In this document: positions 6,600 through 12,379 of the stretch, piece after piece
Layout of the letters: every line of letters starts with the position of its first letter
How positions within the stretch are numbered: position 1 is the stretch's first letter
Assembly (NCBI GenBank): GCA_017883345.1
Contig: JADGNT010000006.1
Coordinates: 1 to 18,627 of the forward strand
Direction of reading: 5' to 3'
Length of the DNA: 18,627 nucleotides
DNA from: Candidatus Solibacter sp.
GTDB lineage: Bacteria; Acidobacteriota; Terriglobia; Bryobacterales; Bryobacteraceae
Notes under the pieces: generated by a model
The model's database searches: none
Seen by the model: only the letters and a program-made list of their open reading frames with translations
What the model was told of the DNA's origin: nothing
Translations under genes and position numbers: made by a program

Positions 6600-7925
6600 T
6601 CAGGCGCCGGCGTGCTCCGGCCCCTCTTCGATTTCGCGGCGGATGAGGAACAGGAAGAGAATGGCAAGAACGGTGTAAATGCCCATGAAGCCGATCAGGG
6701 TGAAGAGCACGTTGCCGGGGGAGACGTGCGGGGAGAATCCGGCGGGGGTGCGCATGATGCCGTAAATCAGCCAGGGCTGGCGGCCGGCTTCGGCGGTGAT
6801 CCAGCCGGCGGTGGTGGCGATATAAGGGAAGGGCAGCATCAGCATGAGCAGCCAGAGCAGCCCGCGCGACTGATAGAGCGCGCCGCGCCAAAGGGCGAAG
6901 GCGGCCAGCGCCATGACCCCTGTGAAGATGGTGCCCAGCCCAACCATGATGTGATAGCTGTAATACAGCAACGGGATGTTGTCCGGCCAGATGTCCTTCG
7001 GGAAGGAATCGAGGCCGCGCACTTCGGCCTTCCAGCGCTGGTAGGTCAGGAAGCTGAGGGCGTTGGGCACGATCAGCGGATTGTCCAGGCGATGCTTTTC
7101 CAGGTCGGGTTGTCCGAGGAGGGCGAGCGGCGCCCCGTCTTCGGTCTGGAAGAGGCCTTCCATGGCGGCGAGGGTGACGGGCTGGTGGAAGGCAACGTTT
7201 TTGCCTTGGCCATCGCCGGTGGGAAACGCCATGAGGAACGCGGAAATGGTTCCGGCGACAACGCCCACGCGGACGAAGGTGCGGCCGTAAAGCTCATGGG
7301 TGCGGGACAGAAGATAAAACGCGCCGACCGACGCCATGACGAAGCTCCCGGTCACCACCGCGCCGATCATGTTGTGCAGATATTGCCAGAAGAGCCACGG
7401 GTTGGTGAAGAGCGCGGCGAAACTGGTGAGAGAGATCTGGCCATCGGGGCCCATACGGTAGCCGGTGGGGTGCTGCATCCAGGCGTCGGTGGCGATGATA
7501 AAGAAGCCGGACAACCAGGAGCCGAAGAACACCAGGAAGGCGGCGAACCAGTGCGCCTTGGGGCTGAGGCGCTTTTCGCCGAAGAGGAAGACGCCGAGGA
7601 AACTGGATTCCAGGAAGAAGGAGAAGACGCCTTCCATGGCGAGCGTCTGCCCGATGACTCCGCCGGCGGCTTTGGAGAAGCGCGACCAGTTGGTGCCGAA
7701 CTGGAATTCCATGGGGATGCCGGTGACCACGCCCATGACGAAATTGACGGCGAAGATCTTGGCCCAGAAACGCGCCGCGCGATGATAGTGTTCGTTGCCG
7801 GTGCGCAGAGCCATGGTCTTGAGCACCAGGATCAGCAGCGCCAGGCCCATGGTCAATTGCGGAAACAGATAGTGAAAAGTTATCGTGAAGGCGAAGTGCA
7901 GACGGTGAAGCGTTAACGCATCCAT
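6600..7925 (-). CDS. cydA: Cytochrome bd ubiquinol oxidase subunit I
   Basis: This 441-residue membrane protein is the haem-bearing subunit of cytochrome bd. Expected ligands are present: His18 (in FHYLFP) for the b595-type haem, and His184 and Met327 (in HIMVGLG) for b558. Glu98 and Glu106 of the haem pocket (MEGVFSFFLESS) and the GRQPW motif at 381-385 are also present. The quinol-binding loop (about 250-318) is short, as in the short-loop class that includes cyanide-insensitive oxidases. Such enzymes support respiration at low oxygen or under oxidative or nitrosative stress. The gene begins 1 nt after the rnhA stop, so translation is probably coupled. Confidence 0.95.
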   Translation of the reverse strand: MDALTLHRLHFAFTITFHYLFPQLTMGLALLILVLKTMALRTGNEHYHRAARFWAKIFAVNFVMGVVTGIPMEFQFGTNWSRFSKAAGGVIGQTLAMEGVFSFFLESSFLGVFLFGEKRLSPKAHWFAAFLVFFGSWLSGFFIIATDAWMQHPTGYRMGPDGQISLTSFAALFTNPWLFWQYLHNMIGAVVTGSFVMASVGAFYLLSRTHELYGRTFVRVGVVAGTISAFLMAFPTGDGQGKNVAFHQPVTLAAMEGLFQTEDGAPLALLGQPDLEKHRLDNPLIVPNALSFLTYQRWKAEVRGLDSFPKDIWPDNIPLLYYSYHIMVGLGTIFTGVMALAAFALWRGALYQSRGLLWLLMLMLPFPYIATTAGWITAEAGRQPWLIYGIMRTPAGFSPHVSPGNVLFTLIGFMGIYTVLAILFLFLIRREIEEGPEHAGA

Positions 7926-7926
7926 A

Positions 7927-8370
7927 TCAACTCGATGCAGACTGCTCCCGCGCCGCGCGCGTGGCCAGTTCGTCGCAGCGGTTGTTGTCGGCGTGGTTGG
8001 CGTGCCCCTTGGTCCAGGTCCAGGTGGTCTTGTGGCGGTTCACCTGTTCGTCGAGAGCCTGCCACAGGTCCTGATTGACCACCGGCTTTTTGGCGGCGGT
8101 CAGCCAGCCCTTGCGCTTCCAGCCGTGGATCCAGGTGGTGATGCCGTTCTTGACGTACTCCGAATCGGTGACCACCTCCACTTCGCACTGTTCGCGGAGC
8201 GACTTCAGCCCCTCAATCGCCGCCGTGAGTTCCATGCGGTTATTGGTGGTGTGCTGCTCCGAATTCCACATTTCTTTCTTCAATCCGTTGAAGCGCAGGA
8301 CGGCGGCCCAACCGCCGGGTCCGGGATTGCCGATGCAGGCGCCATCGGTGATGAGCTGAACTTTTTTCAT
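7927..8370 (-). CDS. rnhA: Ribonuclease HI
   Basis: The 147-residue protein is a complete RNase HI, which cuts the RNA strand of RNA:DNA hybrids. It starts [21 protein letters not shown]. The catalytic acidic residues are Asp9, Glu47 (MELTAAIEG), Asp69 (TDSEYV) and Asp133 (NNRCDELA), with the assisting His123 (WTKGHA). These are each one residue off the E. coli numbering, which shows an essentially collinear protein. The basic handle region with [10 protein letters not shown] is present. The start ATG overlaps the dusB stop in an ATGA junction. Confidence 0.96.
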   Translation of the reverse strand: MKKVQLITDGACIGNPGPGGWAAVLRFNGLKKEMWNSEQHTTNNRMELTAAIEGLKSLREQCEVEVVTDSEYVKNGITTWIHGWKRKGWLTAAKKPVVNQDLWQALDEQVNRHKTTWTWTKGHANHADNNRCDELATRAAREQSASS

Positions 8371-9380
8371 GGAGCGAGAACCGGTTCGGTATTAAAGAAG
8401 GCGTCCACCAGATCGAGGATGGCGGCGGAAGAGTGCACTGCGTAGATGGAGGCGCGGAGCTGCGCGCCGTGGCGCACGCCGTGGGTGAAGTAAGTCGCGA
8501 ACTGTTTCATTTTCCCGGCGGCATCGTGGTCCGCGCGCGCGATGAGCATGTCGTAGTAGCCGCGCATCATCTGGTAGCGGTCCTGGTGGGTGGCCTCATC
8601 GTAGGCGCCGGTAGCCAGGTACTGCTGAATCTGGCGGAAGATCCAGGGATTGGAACTGGCGCCGCGGCCGATCATGACGGCGTCGCAATTGGTTTCGTGG
8701 ACCATGCGGACGGCGTCCTCGGGCGTGACGATGTCGCCGTTGCCGATCACCGGGATCTTGACGGCGGCTTTGACGGCGGCGATGCGGCTCCAATCGGCCT
8801 TGCCGGCGTAGCCCTGCTCGCGGGTGCGCGGATGCAGGGCGATGGCGTCGAGCCCGCAATCCTCGGCGAGCTTGGCCATGGGGACCGCGACCAGGTCGTT
8901 ATCGTTCCAGCCGGCGCGGTACTTCATGGTGAACGGGATGGTGATGGCGGCGCGGACTTCGCGGAGCAGGCGTTCCACCAGCGGCAGATCGCGCAGCAGT
9001 CCGGAGCCGCCGTTGCACTTGACCACTTTGTTGACGGGGCAGCCGAAGTTGAGGTCGAGGATGTCGAAGCCCAGGCCCTGGCAGACGCGCGCGGCTTCGC
9101 CCAGGACGGCGGGGTCGGCGCCGAAGAGCTGGGCGGAGATCGGGTGCTCGTCGGGGTCGAAGCTGAGATAGCGCTGCAGGGTCCTATTGGGCTTGCGGGT
9201 CTTGAGCGATGCGCTGACGCCGTGCGAGCTGGTGAACTCGGTCATGATGAGCCCGCACCCGCCGAGATTGCGAATGAATCGGCGGAATACCGTATCGGTC
9301 ACGCCGGCCATGGGCGCAAGCACCGTGGCGGGCGCGAGATTCACCGATCCGATCGAAAACTGTGCGGGGAAGGCCTGCAT
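8367..9380 (-). CDS. dusB: tRNA-dihydrouridine synthase, DusB type
   Basis: The 337-residue FMN-dependent enzyme reduces uridine to dihydrouridine in tRNA loops. APMAGVTD (22-29) opens the TIM barrel. [12 protein letters not shown] carries the catalytic Cys114. [21 protein letters not shown] and [12 protein letters not shown] are the usual FMN and substrate segments, and a C-terminal helical domain follows. The motif after the cysteine favours DusB over DusA or DusC. The gene leads a packed run with rnhA, cydA, cydB and the DUF29 gene. The ATG at 9380 has a TAAACT -10-like box (9396-9401) close upstream, but no convincing -35. Confidence 0.93.
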   Translation of the reverse strand: MQAFPAQFSIGSVNLAPATVLAPMAGVTDTVFRRFIRNLGGCGLIMTEFTSSHGVSASLKTRKPNRTLQRYLSFDPDEHPISAQLFGADPAVLGEAARVCQGLGFDILDLNFGCPVNKVVKCNGGSGLLRDLPLVERLLREVRAAITIPFTMKYRAGWNDNDLVAVPMAKLAEDCGLDAIALHPRTREQGYAGKADWSRIAAVKAAVKIPVIGNGDIVTPEDAVRMVHETNCDAVMIGRGASSNPWIFRQIQQYLATGAYDEATHQDRYQMMRGYYDMLIARADHDAAGKMKQFATYFTHGVRHGAQLRASIYAVHSSAAILDLVDAFFNTEPVLAP

Positions 9381-9429
9381 GGGAGCGCTGATTTGAGTTT
9401 AACATCGGGGAGGAAACCGGGCGCGAACT

Positions 9430-9483
9430 GGGGACTGACATGAATTTCCGGCGCAGTTTGCCGGAAATTCGCTGTCTGTCCCC
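9430..9483. repeat. Long imperfect palindrome, REP/MITE-like
   Basis: The perfect 11-bp arms GAATTTCCGGC (9442-9452) and GCCGGAAATTC (9460-9470) surround a 7-nt loop. They extend outward into GGGGACTGACA (9430-9440) and TGTCTGTCCCC (9473-9483), which pair at 10 of 11 positions. It lies in the divergent gap between dusB and the plus-strand gene at 9551, where a terminator is not expected. The GGGG/CCCC ends resemble dispersed REP-type or MITE-like elements, an inference from shape alone. Confidence 0.7.
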
Positions 9484-9550
9484 GGTTTTCCCGAATCTGA
9501 AACGCAGCGAGGCTTGAGTTCGTCACTGGAGATTGAGAGGCATTGACGAA

Positions 9551-10576
9551 ATGAAGCCGCTGCACATAGTGATTTTGCTGGCTGCCGGCGCCATTGGGGG
9601 AGCGGTGATCATGAAGGTGGCGATCCAGCCGCAAACCGCGGCGCCCGCACCGGTGGTGGCGCGAGTGCAAACACCGCCGGCGACCGCGCCGGCCACGCCT
9701 TCCGCCGAGCCGGCCACGCCTCCCGCCGAGCCGGCCACGCCTCCCACGCAGCCGGCGGATGCGCGAGCCACGGGCGTGCCGGCAAGTCCGTCGCCGTTCG
9801 AGGCACCGAAGCCGGTGCGCGAGGCGCCGCTGCCGCGACGCGCGCGGCGCGCGCCCGTGAACCAACATCCAGCCGCCGTAGTAGCGCCGCCCAGCCAACC
9901 GGTAGCGTCGGCGGCACCCACGCCGGCGGCTCCCGTGCCTGCCGCACCCGCGCCTGCCGCGCCGGCGCCGCAACCAGTTCCACCCGCGCGCATGGAGCCG
10001 GAGAACGCGACTCCACCCCCCCCCGCTCCGCCCGAGCCCCACAGGGTTACGCTGAACGCCGGGACCTTGATCCCGGTGCGCCTTGTCGATGGGCTCACAT
10101 CGGAGCGGAATCTGCCGGGCGATTCCTTCACCGCAACGCTGGACAAGGAGCTTGTGGTGGACGGCTTTGTCATCGTTGAGCGTGGCGCGCGGGTGGAGGG
10201 CCGGGTAGTGGCGAGCGATAAGGGCGGGCGCGTGAAGGGCGTGTCGTCACTATCGGTAGAGTTGGTGCGCCTGCGCACGTCGGACGGGCAGACGGTGGCG
10301 ATCCAGACGGACGGGTTCGAGCGGCGCGCCGAAGAGACGCGGCGGCAGGACGCGGAGAAGATCGGCGGGGGCGCGGCCCTTGGCGCGGTGATCGGCGCCA
10401 TCGCGGGCGGCGGCAAGGGTGCGGCGATCGGCGCGGGTGTCGGCGGCGGAGCGGGCGCCGGCGCCGTGATGGCGACGCGCGGCAATGCGGCCACGCTGCC
10501 CTCGGAGACGCGCGTGACGTTCCGCCTGAAGGCTCCGGTGACGATTACGGAGACGCTGCAGAGCCGCGACCGTTAG
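9551..10576 (+). CDS. Membrane-anchored Pro/Ala-rich protein with glycine-zipper tail
   Basis: The 341-residue product has an N-terminal membrane segment (about residues 4-22), then a long Pro/Ala-rich linker (about 30-160) that should span periplasm. A folded domain from about residue 165 opens VTLNAGTLIPVRLVDGL and contains DSFTATLDKELVVDGFVIVERGA and VEGRVVASDKGGRV. This pattern recalls the C-terminal domain of TrbI/VirB10-like proteins, but the match is only suggestive. A glycine-zipper stretch (about 272-306) with GAVIGAIAGGGKGAAIGAG may insert into or pack in a membrane. The ATG at 9551 follows GAGAGG with a 10-nt gap. The linker includes a threefold 7-residue repeat. Function is unknown; an envelope role is likely. 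Confidence 0.75.
   Translation: MKPLHIVILLAAGAIGGAVIMKVAIQPQTAAPAPVVARVQTPPATAPATPSAEPATPPAEPATPPTQPADARATGVPASPSPFEAPKPVREAPLPRRARRAPVNQHPAAVVAPPSQPVASAAPTPAAPVPAAPAPAAPAPQPVPPARMEPENATPPPPAPPEPHRVTLNAGTLIPVRLVDGLTSERNLPGDSFTATLDKELVVDGFVIVERGARVEGRVVASDKGGRVKGVSSLSVELVRLRTSDGQTVAIQTDGFERRAEETRRQDAEKIGGGAALGAVIGAIAGGGKGAAIGAGVGGGAGAGAVMATRGNAATLPSETRVTFRLKAPVTITETLQSRDR
9689..9751 (+). repeat. Three tandem 21-bp coding repeats
   Basis: Three 21-bp units at 9689-9709, 9710-9730 and 9731-9751 differ at only a few bases. They encode PATPSAE, PATPPAE and PATPPTQ within the Pro/Ala linker. The repeat keeps frame, so copy number could change without breaking the protein. Confidence 0.85.
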
Positions 10577-10598
10577 AAGCTGAGAAAAATCATGATGG

Positions 10599-10670
10599 GC
10601 CGCCGATAAACGCAGATAAACGCAGATAACGCCTTTGTTTTATCAGCGTTCATCGGCGTTCATCGGCGGC
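10599..10670. terminator. Large hairpin between convergent genes, probable two-way terminator
   Basis: Arms at 10599-10629 and 10640-10670 pair at 27 of 31 positions around a 10-nt loop. Each arm holds short internal repeats of the type GATAAACGC. The element lies between the stop of the plus-strand gene (10576) and the stop of the minus-strand DUF1003 gene (10727). Beyond it are ATTTTTC on the minus strand and ATTGTTTTCTTC on the plus strand. Two of the four mismatches become G-U pairs in the minus-strand RNA, so the stem is tighter for the DUF1003 transcript. The same end sequence appears at 1-13. Confidence 0.75.
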
Positions 10671-10726
10671 TGATTGTTTTCTTCTCACGTTCTTAGGCTT
10701 AGGGAGCGGTTACCTGGCGCAGTGGC

Positions 10727-11566
10727 TCACCGCGGAGCCTTGAGGTCGCGCACCAGTTCTTCCACGTCCTCCAGTTTCTCGCCCAGCAGATTGAGCTTGC
10801 GCGCCAGTCCCTGGATCTCCGATTCGGCGCGGCGGTTGACCGCGTAATCCAGCTCGCCACGCAGGCGGTCCTTGACGTCCTGCCGGTTCTGGCTCATCAT
10901 GATCACCGGCGCCTGCACCGACGCCAGCATGGAGAGAAACAGGTTCAGCAGGATGAACGGGTATGGATCCCACGCCTGCCTGCCGAGAAACACGTTGATC
11001 GCGGTGTAGACCGCCAGCACGAAGCCGAAGGAAATGATGAAGGTCCACGACCCGCCGAAGCGCGCCACCGCATCGGCAACAGACTCGCCCGTCGTCGTCC
11101 GTTCTTCGATGACTTCGTTGGGATTGCGCGTGGAGCGCACGCGCACCAGTCGCTGCGAGCCGTGGTACTGCTTGCCGAGCACGGCGAGCATGTCCATGCC
11201 GGCATGCGGCTTGCGTTCCAGCAGCACCATGATGTCGTGGCGGTCCACTTCGATGCAGACGGCCCCCTCGGCGGCCACCGCGCTGGTCTGGTGCGGCGTC
11301 TGGTCCAGCATGGAAGCGAAGCCGAAAAACTCGCCCACGGCCGGCTGGTCCACCACCACTTCCTGCTGGTCCTCATCCACGGTGGTCACGCGCACTCCGC
11401 CGGACACCACGATGTAACCGCGCCCTCCGGCTTCGCCGGCCCTGTAAATGCGGTGGCGCGGCGCGAACGTCTGGATCTCCACCTGGCTCGCCAGCACCGC
11501 CATCTCGTCGTCATCGAGCAATGCAAATAGAGGAACCTGTCTCAACGTTTCGGGGTTGCAAGCCAT
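10727..11566 (-). CDS. Cyclic-nucleotide-binding domain fused to DUF1003 membrane protein
   Basis: The 279-residue protein joins two domains. Residues about 10-130 form a cNMP-binding beta-roll, with FALLDDDEMAVLASQ, then VGEFFGFASMLDQTPHQTSAVA as the phosphate-binding cassette. That cassette lacks the usual Arg-Thr/Ser-Ala pairing, so cAMP binding is uncertain. Residues about 150-260 are DUF1003, with two membrane helices (about 174-194 and 203-225) separated by WDPYPFILLNLFLS, and QAPVIMMSQNRQ after them. The C-terminus is a charged coiled coil. DUF1003 function is unknown. The start ATG has GAGGTG four bases upstream. The gene is transcribed away from the response-regulator gene. Confidence 0.88.
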   Translation of the reverse strand: MACNPETLRQVPLFALLDDDEMAVLASQVEIQTFAPRHRIYRAGEAGGRGYIVVSGGVRVTTVDEDQQEVVVDQPAVGEFFGFASMLDQTPHQTSAVAAEGAVCIEVDRHDIMVLLERKPHAGMDMLAVLGKQYHGSQRLVRVRSTRNPNEVIEERTTTGESVADAVARFGGSWTFIISFGFVLAVYTAINVFLGRQAWDPYPFILLNLFLSMLASVQAPVIMMSQNRQDVKDRLRGELDYAVNRRAESEIQGLARKLNLLGEKLEDVEELVRDLKAPR

Positions 11567-11649
11567 CGCTCACCTCGCCCCCCAGGATTCCATAACCCGA
11601 GCCAGGGTGTCACCAGGAATTTTCGCGGCACGATCGGACATACCGGCCG

Positions 11650-11667
11650 TTCATTGTGCGTTCATCT
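11650..11667 (+). promoter_or_regulatory. Tandem TTCAT boxes upstream of the response regulator
   Basis: TTCATTGTGCGTTCATCT contains two TTCAT boxes 11 bp apart, a spacing typical for tandem binding of OmpR-family regulators. The same 18-bp pattern, with only two differing bases, precedes tolC at 17589. It overlaps the candidate -35 box. It is probably an autoregulatory site for the adjacent response regulator. Confidence 0.6.
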
Positions 11668-11682
11668 CGCGCCAGTCAAAAT
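11654..11682 (+). promoter_or_regulatory. Candidate promoter of the response regulator
   Basis: TTGTGC (11654-11659) and CAAAAT (11677-11682) are 17 nt apart and sit in the same register to the TTCAT boxes as the stronger promoter upstream of tolC. Transcription would start about 11689, which favours the GTG at 11690 as a leaderless start. Confidence 0.45.
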
Positions 11683-12379
11683 GAAGGGAGTGCGCATCCT
11701 GCTGGTGGAAGACGAAACTCGTGTCGCCGGATTTATCGCCAAAGGCCTGCGCGAGCAGTCCTACGCGGTGGATATCGCCGCCGATGGCGAAAGCGCTCTC
11801 TACCAGGCCGCCGTCAATCACTACGATCTGGTGATTCTCGATCGTATGCTGCCGCTGAAGAACGGGCTTGCGGTTTGCCGCGAACTGCGCGCCGCCGGCT
11901 TCCGCGCCCCCATCCTGATGTTGACCGCGCGCGACGCCATCGACGACCGCGTGGCGGGGCTCGATGCCGGCGCCGACGATTACCTGGTGAAGCCCTTCGA
12001 CTTCAAGGAACTGCTGGCCCGCCTGCGCGCCCTTGCGCGCCGCTCCGGCGTCCCGCGCCCGGAAGTGATGCAGGCCGCCGACCTGGCCTTGAACACCGCC
12101 AGCCACGCCGTCACCCGCGCCGGCCGCCCCATCGCCCTCACCGCCAAGGAATACGCGCTGCTCGAATTCCTGGTGCTCCACCAGGACCGCATCGTGGGCC
12201 GGGAAGCCATCGCCCAACACGTCTGGGACGAGAGCTTCGACGCCTTCACCAACGTCATCGATGTCTACATCAAGCGCCTGCGCGCCAAGCTCGATGCCGG
12301 AGGCGCGCCCCGCCTGATCCACACGCGCCGCGGAGAAGGCTACATCCTCACGGCGAAAGCGGAGCTTGGCGATGAATAG
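11681..12379 (+). CDS. OmpR/PhoB-family response regulator
   Basis: The 232-residue protein has an N-terminal receiver domain with the acidic pair at residues 10-11 (LLVEDE), the phosphoryl-accepting Asp54 (VILDRMLPLKNG), Thr82 and Lys104 (LVKPFDFKELLARL). A C-terminal winged helix follows, with LTAKEYALLEFLVLHQDRIVGREAI, VIDVYIKRLRAKLD and IHTRRGEGYIL. It is transcribed toward a histidine kinase whose original ATG overlaps its stop codon. The ATG at 11681 has no ribosome binding site. A GTG at 11690 would give MRILLVEDE, the commonest start of this family, and fits a leaderless promoter. I keep the ATG as the formal start but consider the GTG at least as likely. Confidence 0.94.
   Translation: MKGVRILLVEDETRVAGFIAKGLREQSYAVDIAADGESALYQAAVNHYDLVILDRMLPLKNGLAVCRELRAAGFRAPILMLTARDAIDDRVAGLDAGADDYLVKPFDFKELLARLRALARRSGVPRPEVMQAADLALNTASHAVTRAGRPIALTAKEYALLEFLVLHQDRIVGREAIAQHVWDESFDAFTNVIDVYIKRLRAKLDAGGAPRLIHTRRGEGYILTAKAELGDE

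Noticed and set aside
6612..7916. 434-codon open frame on the plus strand opposite cydA
   Set aside because: It lies exactly antisense to a complete cydA with all haem ligands. Its Glu/Gly/His-rich composition mirrors hydrophobic codons read backwards.
8433..9443. 336-codon plus-strand frame opposite dusB
   Set aside because: dusB has a complete set of family motifs on the minus strand; the antisense product has none.
9689..9751. CRISPR-like array
   Set aside because: The three 21-bp units are directly adjacent with no spacers and lie in a coding linker.
9523..10494. 323-codon minus-strand frame opposite the Pro/Ala-rich protein
   Set aside because: The plus-strand frame has a ribosome binding site, a membrane anchor and a folded C-terminal domain. 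The minus-strand frame is low-complexity Ala/Gly/Arg/Thr text.
10702..10711. Second copy of the 2065-2142 repeat
   Set aside because: Only a 10-bp match (GGGAGCGGTT) with no partner arm nearby; too short to call as a copy.
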